Positions 55,346-64,000 of a stretch of 64,000 bases of DNA are shown here, one piece after another. The translations under genes and the position numbers were made by a program. The notes below the pieces were generated by a model. The model ran no database searches, was not told where the DNA came from, and worked only from the letters and a program-made list of their open reading frames with translations. The stretch comes from Sophora flavescens (lineage: Eukaryota; Streptophyta; Magnoliopsida; Fabales; Fabaceae), in the NCBI GenBank assembly GCA_030762895.1, contig CM061065.1, positions 68,804,200 through 68,868,199 of the forward strand, read 5' to 3'. Numbering within the stretch: the first letter of the stretch is position 1; every line of letters starts with the position of its first letter.

Positions 55346-58300
55346 ATGCCTCCAAGAGAAGAATTTCCTACACAAAGATTAGATGGTGCTCCGAGTGATG
55401 ATATTGGATGGCATTTTGGAAACCAGTAGCCGGAAGTCGTAACAATATCGAATGCAAACTTTGTCACAAGATAATAAAAGGTGGCATTACAAGAGTGAAG
55501 CAACATATAGCACATATGAAAGGACAAGTGTCTGATTGTGCTAGAGTGAGCAAATTGGCTAGAGAAGGTGTGATGAAGCTTCTTCTTGAAGGAAAAGAAA
55601 AGAAAAATGACTCCAAAAAAAGAAAAAAAGAATTTGAAGCACGCCTGAGAGGAGAAGATGAAAATGTGGATCACCTTATTGATGAACGAATGAGGTTTGC
55701 TACACAGGAAAGCCTTAGATCACATCGCGAATGGGAAGACAGGCAACAATTTAGACAACAAACAGGAGGGCGTGGAAATATATATGAAAGGCCTGAAGAT
55801 GTTACTCTGGAGTTGAGATCTACAAATATTGATCTTACGAGGAGCAAAAGCATGAAGCAACCGAAAATCAGTAAGGGTATCATGAAGACATTGAGGAGGA
55901 AGCTAGGAGAGGCAGTAAGCAAGTTTTTTATTTATGAATGCTTACCTATGAATTTAGCTAACTCTCCTTGGTTGCATAATTTGATTATTTACATTCTTGA
56001 GGTAGGTAAAGGGGTTAAATGTCCGACCCCTTATGAAATCTCAGATGTATATTTAGAGAATGAATATAGGGAAATGAAGAAGTGGTTGAACGTATTAAGA
56101 GGTACATGGAAAGAAAAAGGGGTGACAATAATGTGTGATGGTTGGACGGACTGTATCAACCATACTCATATTATGAATTTTTTGGTGCATAGTAGTAAGG
56201 GGACAATTTTCTTGAAATCTATTGATGCTTCTGATGTTGTTAGTAGAAACACAGATTACTACTTTCAATTATTAGATAAAGTTGTTGAAGAAGTGGGAGA
56301 AGAGTTTGTTGTTCAAGTGGTTACAGATAATGAAGCAAAGACTGAAGCGGTGGTCGAAACTGATGGAGAAGCGGCCTCATTTGTATTGGTCTGCTTGTGC
56401 GGCTCATTGTTTAGATCTTTGCTTGGAGGATATAGGAAAAAAGAAAAATGTACAGAAGTTATTAACTGATGCAAAGACTGTGACAAATTTTCTCTATAAC
56501 CATATATGGACTGTCGATCTCATGAAAAAATATACTGGAGGTAGAGAAATTGTCCGTCCTGGTGTTACCCGATTTGAAACACAGTTCCTACAACTTCAAG
56601 CAATTGTACATCAAAAGCAAGGTCTGAGAAACATGTTCAACTCCGAAGAGTTTAGGCGATCTAAATTTGGTAAAGCGAAAAATGGACCGTCATATGAAGC
56701 AAGAACAATTGTTAATGACAGTGAATTCTGGAGTAAGTCCCAAGACATATTGAAGATGTTTGAGCCTTTAGTAAAAGTTTTGAGACTTGTTGATGGTGAC
56801 GAGAAACCAACCATGGGTTTCATATATGAAGCCGTTGATAGAGCTAAACAAGCAAATAAACAAAATTCACGTTATCATTCCAGATATAATGATTTAATAG
56901 ACAAGCGATGGAGTTACATGCATTCCGATCTTCATTCTGCCGGTATGTTGATATAATTTATAAATTTATTTTTATCATGTAATTTTATATTTATACTTTC
57001 ATCCATAATAATATGTTATCCTTTTTTAGGTTATTTTCTTAACCCGCAATTTCAATACGGAGTTGAACATGGGGATGATGTCTATAAAGAAACGTTTGAA
57101 GGAACAAATAGAGTCATCTTCAGAATAGAAAGAAACATCGATGATCAGATTAAAGCTCTGAACCAGGTTAGTAATGAATACTTATATTTTTAAACTTATA
57201 ATTCATTATTTATCAAATGAAGATATTTACATATTGATATATTATGTTATATTTCACAATTAGTACTTTTTAGAAATAAGGTTGAAACATTTGGTACTCC
57301 TCAAGCTCAAGCAGCTTGGTCTAAGATGAATCCAGGTAAAATAATATTTTTTTATAAATCAATGAACTTTAACTTTATTTTTCAATATAATAACTAATAA
57401 TTAATTTGTTTACCTTTTGTTGCTCCTTTAAAAAGCTGAATGGTGGTCCTTTTTTGGTGTACGTGCTCCTGAGCTTAAACATGTGGCTATAAAAGTTCTT
57501 AGCCAAACAACTTCAGTCACAAATTGTGAGAGAAATTGGAGCACATTTAGTTATATCCACACGAAGACAAGGAATAGATTGAAGTATAAAAAGCTGCAAA
57601 AGCTTGTCTTCACGCACTACAATATGAAATTGAAAATGAGGCATCAAATGAGAAAAAGTCAAGATGAAATTGAAGCAAGTTTTAATCCTATCAATCTTGA
57701 TTATATATTTCAAGAAGATGCATTATCTCCATGGATTGAAGAGAGAGAAGATCCACTATTAGATGGAGTACAAAATGAAGAATGGTTGCCTCTAGTGGAT
57801 ACAGATGATGAAGATGTGGAAGTTGTTGATGATAATGATGATTCTAATGAAGATGGTGGTGGTTTAAGTCCACCAAGTAACAATAGTGGTGATGGGGGTG
57901 GTAATGTAGAAGCTGAAGAAGGTGGCGGTGATGATAATGATGATGGTGATGATGATGGGCAATTTCAAAATGACCCATCTCAAGATTCACCATATAATAG
58001 GCGTTATAGGAGCTTGACTGATATGGCTCCTTCTGGTAGTTCATTAGCCGAGAGCAGCAGAGGTGGGTCACATTCGAGGAGAGGAAAAAGAAAACAGAAT
58101 ATTCCACTTGAAGATTCTTCCTCTTCTAGTATTGCACAAAGTTTTAGTGACTTTGGTATTGATGATTCTTCTCAGAGTAGTCAACAACCTCATCCACCTT
58201 ATTATCAATATCCTTATTTCAACACATATAACACATACGCAAGTGATCAAGCTCCCTCATACTACCAACCATCAATGAATTATCAAGATCCTTATCATCA

Positions 58301-58412
58301 ACAATCAAGTGATGGATTTTTTGATTATGTCTTTGGACAAGGAGCTACACAAGATGATAGCCAAAGTGAGAATAGAGGCTATGAACCACCACGTCATTCC
58401 ACCATGTGGTAG
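55346..58412 (+). pseudogene. hAT transposase with two frameshifts
   Basis: Would cut and join the element ends. Likely exons: 55346-56942, 57030-57166, about 57274-57335 and 57436-58412, with GT-AG junctions. The ATG at 55346 gives MPPREEFPTQRLDG. A missing A near 55415 shifts the frame before the BED zinc finger (CKLCHKIIKGGITRVKQHIA, C2H2 type). The central domain has TIMCDGWTD and VVTDNEA. A second break near 56320-56350 precedes WSACAAHCLDLCLEDIG. The C-terminal dimerisation region reads AEWWSFFGVRAPELKHVAIK and CERNWSTFSYIHTKTRNRL. An acidic tail (DTDDEDVEVVDDNDD) and a Ser/Gln/Tyr-rich end follow. Domain content is complete, so repair would need only single bases. Confidence 0.9.
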
Positions 58413-58955
58413 CAATTATCATGTAAGTTCAATTTTTATTATCTTTGATTCATATATTTGTTAATTATTATTATTATTATTTTAAATTTATTAATTTATT
58501 TACTTTTTATCTTTTTTTTTTGTAGTGAAGACGTATCTCTAAGTGGTGACAATGTGACGTTATTTTAGAATCACAATTGCAGATGGGTGTATTCCTATAT
58601 ATGACACTAATATCTTTTTATTTGTGATTCATATATATTTATGCACTATTAAGTTTTTGACCTTCTTACTTCTTTGTAATTTTGTACTTATATGTGCTTA
58701 AAAGTTTTATTTATAATTTATTTTCACTAAATTAAGTTTAAATTATTCATAAACATAATACAATGTATTAAAAATGAATAGAAATTTGTGCAACATCATT
58801 AATAAAAGATATATAAAGTATTACAAAAAAAAATGATTTATTTTCATTTTATGAATTTTTCAAATCGTTTCACGCCACAGCGACCGCATTACACATCAAT
58901 GACCGCAACCACAATGACCGCAACTGCGACCGCAATTTAAAACCGTGTTCTAGAA

Positions 58956-59380
58956 CTAATTTTAGGAGTCAACTGATTGCCACATTGGTACTTGGCCCTC
59001 ATGATTTGTACCCACAGCTTTTCCCTATCCACAGCCAACTGCCATGCTAATTTGATCATAAAAGTTTCATTCAAGGCTCTCATGCTTCAGACCCCATATT
59101 CCCTTGGTTGACATATTTTATCCCCAGACACTAGATGGCATTTTCTTCTGTCACTTGAGCTTCCCCAAATGAAATTTCTACATATGAAATTTCTACATAT
59201 CTTTTCAGCTTCATCACAAATAGCGATTGGAATAACAGAAGTTTGCATAACATAACCTGGAATGCTTGAAAGAGATGACTGAGCAAGAGTAATTCTTCCA
59301 GCAAAAGATAAGGAATTTGCTTTCCAAACTGACATCTTCTTCCTCATCCGATCCAGTAACTTTAATAGAAATTTTAGTCT
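58956..59380 (-). pseudogene. LINE fragment A: C-terminal RT connection
   Basis: RLKFLLKLLDRMRKKMSVW, KANSLSFAGRITLAQSSLS and IPGYVMQTSVIP match the segment after the reverse transcriptase of plant L1-like elements. FIWGSSSDRRKCHLVSGDKI and, after a stop at 59087, RALNETFMIKLAWQLAVD continue it, partly in another frame. A short in-place repeat (ICRNF twice) is seen near 59180. The LINE is 5'-truncated near 59380. Removing the hAT element with one target copy continues the frame as NQLTPKISSRSSSSNVW. Confidence 0.87.
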
Positions 59381-59404
59381 AAAAAAGAAAAAGAATATAA
59401 TCAA

Positions 59405-60309
59405 AATAAGTTAATGATCGATGAATTTGATAGTAATAAATATTAATTAATATTTAATAAAAAAATTATTAATTAATAGATTTGAAAATGAACATTATAA
59501 AAAAATAAAATCATATAAAAGAATATGCTTATATGCTTTCTTATATAAATTGTGAGTAATTTATTTTAAAATAATTATAACTTTTAATATTTAATTTATT
59601 TTAAATTATGTATCATCTTAAAAATTAAAATAATGGTTTCTTTCTTATTTTAAAAATGTTTTTATTAAATAAAATTAGATGATAAAAATAAAATGACACG
59701 ACGGGATGACGTCGAGGCTAGGGATGGCAAACATGTGAGACATGAGATAAAAGGATTATGATATTTTATTTTACTTTGGAGAGGATAATAGAGGAATTTA
59801 ACGAAGATAGTAAAGATAAAAACAAGAAAAGAAAAAGAAAAAGTTGTATGCTAAGTAGTGTATGGAAAAAATACTATAAGTTAGTGAACAAAACATTTAA
59901 CAAAGAGAACTACAAACTTGTTTCTAAAAAAAAAAAGAGAACTACATACTCATCTTTTATAAACTATCATATTGGCATCGACAAAGAGGGATACAAATCT
60001 GTTGTCCGAAAAAATGAGGTCTCGGTATCCCCTATCAATCAAAAGTTGAGAATGTGCATAAGTATTAATTAGTTGTAATTTCTTTTTATTAATTGGCAAA
60101 TTGTAATTGGTGAGAGACAAAGAATATGATAGAAAAGTGAGATAGAGGATCTTTATCCAATAAAGAGACATTAATTTTTTTCGAAAAGCTTTTCCTCAAA
60201 ATCCAACGTTAGATTCAAAAGTGAACACTCAATTTAATATACAGAGTTGGATTTTCTGCAAACTAAACGTTGGCACAAAAGTCACAAACTGCTTTTCGTA
60301 CCACACTTA
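59405..60309. other. AT-rich DNA, no gene seen
   Basis: No open frame here resembles a protein. A Lys-rich frame at 59758-60072 reflects A-rich sequence. No bounded repeat could be recognised. Confidence 0.5.
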
Positions 60310-61055
60310 GGCTTTGTTTATGGTTAATAAGCTATCTTATACCTGATAAGATAAATTTTAGTTAAAATCTTATTGCTGACAGTTGATAGCTGAAAAACTA
60401 GCTGATTAAAGTATGTGATAAAATTAGCGGATGGATTAACTTATATAAAATAACATAAAAACACATATTTATGAGAGACATGATAAAATGGAAATTTCAT
60501 TAAAATCATTATAGTAAAAATGAGAGAAAAGTTAATAAACTATAAGTCATAAGCTTAAGCCCCTACCCGTTTGGATAGCATAGCTTATCGCTTATTAGAG
60601 TTTCTCAGCTCATAGAAGTACTTTTATGTATAAAAAAAGAGTAGTGTTTGGATAAGTTTAAATAAGTAACTTATCAACTCCAAAAAGTTGATTTTAGCTT
60701 ATTTTGGAAAGTCAAATTTTTTGGCTTATTGAAAAACCTTGTGTTAATAAAGCTTATACAAGAAGTTGTTTTGCATATATTTTATATAGATTTTAAAAAT
60801 ATTTTTTCGAGTTTGTATCCAAACAATAAATAACTTAATTTAAAAGGAGTTTATGGCATAATTGTTTTACATAAATCCTTCCTATATAAACGTTTAAATA
60901 AGTTATTTATTCAAACATGACCTAAATAAAATAGCTTATGAAAAGAAACTATAAGCTAATAAGATAAATCTACTTACCAAACACCTCTATTATAATAATA
61001 AAAAAACTTATAAACTAATCAAATAAACTTAAAGTACTTGCCAATATACAGAGCC
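60310..61055. mobile_element. Tourist-like MITE (PIF/Harbinger type) with a nested MITE
   Basis: Left end GGCTTTGTTTATGGTTAATA and reversed right end GGCTCTGTATATTGGCAAG are flanked by TTA on both sides (60307-60309 and 61056-61058), the target of PIF/Harbinger elements. It is noncoding and AT-rich, with many AAGCTTAT-type motifs. A second element interrupts it at 60566-60920. Confidence 0.65.
60566..60920. mobile_element. MITE nested in the Tourist-like element
   Basis: 355 bp starting CCCGTTTGGATAGC and, reversed, ending TCATGTTTGAATAA, with CCTA on both sides (60562-60565 and 60921-60924). The interior has AGTTGATTTTAGCTTATTTT-like palindromic content. Ends are imperfect, so the family is not assigned. 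Confidence 0.5.
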
Positions 61056-61610
61056 TTAGTATTTTTTAAAACAATATTAATAAAAAAAGGATGAATGCCA
61101 TTAGATCGATTTGCAAACTGTTTTTTTGTGCATTTTACCAAAAAGAAAAAACTGAAAGAAATATTTCAATTTCACGATTTTAAGTATATAATTTTTTTTC
61201 CCGTCAGAAGCGCTATTTAGTTTAAAAACTACTTGACAAAAACATGAACGAATCAACCAATAAGGAAATGTAATGACTAATTACAATCCTAAAATGGTAA
61301 ATGAGGTACAATTAATTGTAGCAATCAACGGATAACATTTTCGTCAAAAAGAGTTTGTTAGGTATTTCCCCTTTATTTTATCATTTCACATTTCACAATG
61401 ACTATTTTTTATTTTTTGACATACACAATGACTTTTTTAGTTTTTGTTGATAAATAAATTACATATAATTTTACCCAAAAAAAAAATATATATAAGAAAC
61501 CGACCAAGCACAATTTGAGTTTTGACTAACTTAATTGACTTAGTTTACCATTATCAATCGTTAATTATCGCCTATAATAATTGATTTTTGTTTTGGCTGT
61601 GCAGTAAGTT

Positions 61611-61793
61611 TTTGGGTGAAGCTAGGTATCCTCCGGCCGGGAGGCAGAGACCAATCATTTGAGGTACGAAGATTCATTTAAGGGGTTAACCTCTTCCAAC
61701 AGATACTCTTCCGTACATATAAGCCATGATCCCTGACCACATGTTTAAGGGACCCGATTATTTACGAACTGTGTTACCATCATGTTGTATGTG
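61611..61793 (-). mobile_element. SINE-like insert with 13 bp target duplication
   Basis: 183 bp of higher GC flanked by perfect TGTGCAGTAAGTT at 61598-61610 and 61794-61806. On the - strand it ends GCTTCACCCAAA, like the ACCCAAAA end of the SINE at 33517-33689. RNA polymerase III boxes are not convincing, so the class is inferred from the long target duplication and size. Confidence 0.55.
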
Positions 61794-61806
61794 TGTGCAG
61801 TAAGTT

Positions 61807-62830
61807 AAAAGAAACAGAATAAGGAATTATTATATACTGCAATTTATTTTATTGTATCATAAAAAAAATAAAAAATAAAGATATTACATTACATGGAAAA
61901 AGTAAAGATCAAACTAAAATTAAAGAGTCTCTACTTAGGAAAATGGGACAAGAAAAAAAACATTGCACCGAGTATCATACAGCCAACAGAGCAGAAATCA
62001 TGAAAAGGAAAAAAATAAAAAAAATCAGGTAATGAGGAAATAGTCTTGAAATCTTATTTGTTAGAGAAGGACTTCAATTTCATATTATCGCAAATACTTC
62101 GATAATATGATTCGTAATGAGGAAAACTTAAAACATTGCGATCTCATATAATTAGGTAAATTCGGTAGAATTTTCAATTCATATTCAAGGTTTGACTTGC
62201 TACCATCTCCCTCAATCAGTTGCATTTCGACCAGAATGTCGTGATTCTCATAAAATAAATTATTAATTAATTATATAACATATAGTTGGGTTATGCAAGG
62301 GAGAAAAAGAGGACAAACCTAAACCTACCTAACAAAAGCATCACCCTTATTGTTTGCTCAATACGCACTTCAATATCCCAAAGGAGAAGAAGCCAAAGAA
62401 CACTCAAATTAATCATATTGGTAATAACATATATATGATCGTCACGTAAACATACATATATTGTAAGTCTTGTCAAACAAAACTGACGATTTGAAGGGGA
62501 ATTGGAGTACTATGTCAACTTACACATTCATACATTACAATAATTTTTTATTTTTGCTACTAACTTTAGCTACTAATACAATTTGTATGCTGTTGAAATT
62601 CTGCCTCTGCTGCTTGATTTTGATAGATACGACACCATATATACTTTTCATAAGTGAAAGTATAACTTACCATGTTGGATGCTATCAGCCAATTGTTATT
62701 TTTTAACACGCAATCCTAAGCCTTTGATACCTGATGATTCGTTCTGCTTCATGACATTCAAATTTACGTTCATATTAATTAAGCTGTCATTTGCGCCTAT
62801 ACCACTATTAGGGATGAAATTTCTGATTAT
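61807..62830. other. AT-rich DNA, no gene seen
   Basis: No coding or repeat signal recognised. A hydrophobic open frame at 62470-62706 has no family resemblance and no supporting context. Confidence 0.5.
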
Positions 62831-62889
62831 TGACAGATGTACTTCGATAGGTTGATGAAGGAATTGGAATGATAGCTAATATTTTCTAA

Positions 62890-63866
62890 TTGTTGAAAAT
62901 ATTCAGTTGACAAGAAATATGATCCGACGTTAGAGAGAAAATTGACAACAAAGTTCTTAATTGACGATGCATGTTGAAGTTATAATAAGCATGAAGAAGG
63001 ATTTGTCAAAAATGCAAAGGAAGCAAAAAATGGTTAAGTCCCCTAATCCGACGAGAGATTATCAAGACAAGGTGTCAAAACAACAAAACCGTCAAAGACA
63101 AGCAAGTTGACACGGAAGCGGTTCAAGAAACTAAGCATTTAGAAGAGTTGGTTTGACGAATAGTTGAATTTGAACATAAAGAAACTGTCAGATACGTAGC
63201 AGTAGATAAAATAGGAAGTTAGCAATAAGTAGTTATTTTATTTGCCTATAAATACTTATAGATTCATTGTAAAAATGAGGTCGGTTACTTGATACAAATC
63301 CTACACTCAATCATAAAGCAGATTGACGGATAACACTCAAGTACTCCCTCCATCTTTCTTATTTCAATACAATGTTGAAATCCAGTACAATTCTGGTTTA
63401 TTTCATTCAAGTTCTTCAATTTTTCTTCATCACTTTCAGTATTTCTTGCATGTTATTCGTTTAAGTTCATTTACTTTATTGCAACCAGTAGTCTTTTAAT
63501 CGTATTTTATTCAAACTTCTTTTCAAATTGGTGTTGTTTTCACTTTATTCTTAGGAAGTTATTTTACTTAGAAAACCGCATTTTCTCCTTTTAAGTTCAA
63601 ACTATATTTTCAAATTCAAATAGTAGTATTGTCAATCCTCAATTTTGTCAACACTTTGCACAATATCTTCATATTTAACTTAGTATTAGTCCTTGCCACT
63701 ATATTCCCAATTTGGCTAAATTGTCAAATTTGTATTTGGCAGATAGTATTACAAACAATGCATTTCTGACGAGATTATTGCATAACTCGTAGGTCCCACA
63801 CTCGTCTGATCTTTAATTATTTATCCCGTCGAAGTTTTGGTTAGAAACCAAAAAACCATGTTAACA
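62890..63866 (+). repeat. 5' LTR of a Ty3/gypsy element at the right edge
   Basis: Noncoding DNA ending GTTAACA directly before a primer site. A TATA box, CCTATAAATACTT, lies at about 63245, about 620 bp before the LTR end. The left boundary is a guess (a TGTTGAAAAT start near 62894 is one option), since the partner LTR is outside the window. Confidence 0.6.
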
Positions 63867-63868
63867 AA

Positions 63869-63887
63869 TTGGCACGCCCGGTGGGAC
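63869..63887 (+). other. Primer binding site of the right-edge gypsy element
   Basis: TTGGCACGCCCGGTGGGAC, a sequence I recall next to the 5' LTR of many plant gypsy elements. The priming tRNA is not named here. Confidence 0.65.
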
Positions 63888-63940
63888 GAGTTTAGAGTAA
63901 CGTTAAGTGTCACCAATTTATTTTACCATACAAAGTTTGT

Positions 63941-64000
63941 ATGCGTCTGAGAAGCGGGAAAGTATTAGAAAGTTCATCAATTTCCCACACTTCCAAAAGT
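63941..64000 (+). CDS. Start of gag, right-edge gypsy element (partial)
   Basis: The ATG at 63941 opens a frame MRLRSGKVLESSSISH that is uninterrupted to the window end. The RLRSGKVL start is common in plant gypsy gag proteins, and the position, 54 bases after the primer site, fits. Only about 20 residues are visible. Confidence 0.55.
   Translation, partial: MRLRSGKVLESSSISHTSKS

Larger units (their letters stand above)
52866..58947 (+). mobile_element. hAT (Ac-like) DNA transposon
   Basis: 6.1 kb element inserted in the LINE. Left terminus CAGGGTTTCAAAATGCGG and reversed right terminus CACGGTTTTAAATTGCGG form imperfect inverted repeats. The 8 bp flanks are TTCTGGAA (52858-52865) and TTCTAGAA (58948-58955), one change apart. 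Both ends carry many subterminal CCGCAA/GCGGT motifs (52870-53040 and 58875-58937), the likely transposase-binding sites. Inside lie a leader exon, a 2 kb leader intron with tandem repeats, and a hAT transposase with at least two frameshifts. It is probably non-autonomous now. Confidence 0.92.

Noticed and set aside
57844..58107. His-rich open frame on the - strand
   Set aside because: It is the reverse of the Asp-rich tail of the hAT transposase (GAT repeats read as ATC/CAT).
59758..60072. Lys-rich 104-residue open frame
   Set aside because: A-rich sequence with no domain, no upstream context and no homologue that I recognise.
62470..62706. Hydrophobic 78-residue open frame that might be a membrane protein
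   Set aside because: T-rich sequence giving Leu/Phe/Ile by composition; no signals around it.

Overview
This 64 kb window is plant nuclear DNA from a dicot, most likely a legume. That guess rests on the look of the two host genes and the repeat families and is not proven. It is AT-rich and intron-bearing, and most of it is transposable elements stacked inside one another. Only two host genes are supported. One is a 13-exon gene on the + strand (13382-26857) for the 26S proteasome subunit RPN2, with a clean 1004-residue reading frame. The other is a 5-exon gene on the - strand (34186-28433) for a secreted pectin methylesterase of 338 residues with its catalytic residues intact.

Layout. 1-4035: the 5' end of an Athila-like Ty3/gypsy element on the - strand (gag-protease, degenerate tRNA-Asp primer site, LTR), running off the left edge. 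4037-12650: a + strand chromovirus integrase remnant split by a 7.4 kb Athila-like element (4596-11996, target duplication GTAGG) that carries gag and protease but no polymerase. 12862-13186: a MITE. 13382-26857: RPN2, whose introns hold a hAT-like MITE containing a TRIM solo LTR, a SINE, a complete TRIM, a 4.8 kb antisense Ty1/copia element and a Helitron end. 26858-34186: intergenic DNA, a LINE 3' end, then the pectinesterase, whose introns hold an LTR-like block, a fold-back MITE and a SINE.

35990-59404 is a palimpsest. An old 5'-truncated LINE on the - strand was hit by a chromovirus (36394-51828, ATTTG) and by a hAT transposon (52866-58947). The chromovirus was later hit by a Ty1/copia element (40842-49119, CCTTC). 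Mentally removing each insert with one copy of its target duplication restores the host reading frame at all three junctions, and also at the GTAGG junction near 4.6/12.0 kb. 60310-61055 is a Tourist-like MITE with a second MITE inside. 61611-61793 is a SINE-like insert. From about 62.9 kb the 5' LTR, primer site and gag start of another + strand gypsy element run off the right edge.

The two host genes are unrelated in function. The transposon reading frames almost all carry single-base frameshifts, although several LTR pairs are nearly identical. The least explained signals are arrays of short CACGG-CGTG palindromes shared by two unrelated LTR families, four tandem 272 bp units in the hAT leader intron, and the gag-protease-only element.
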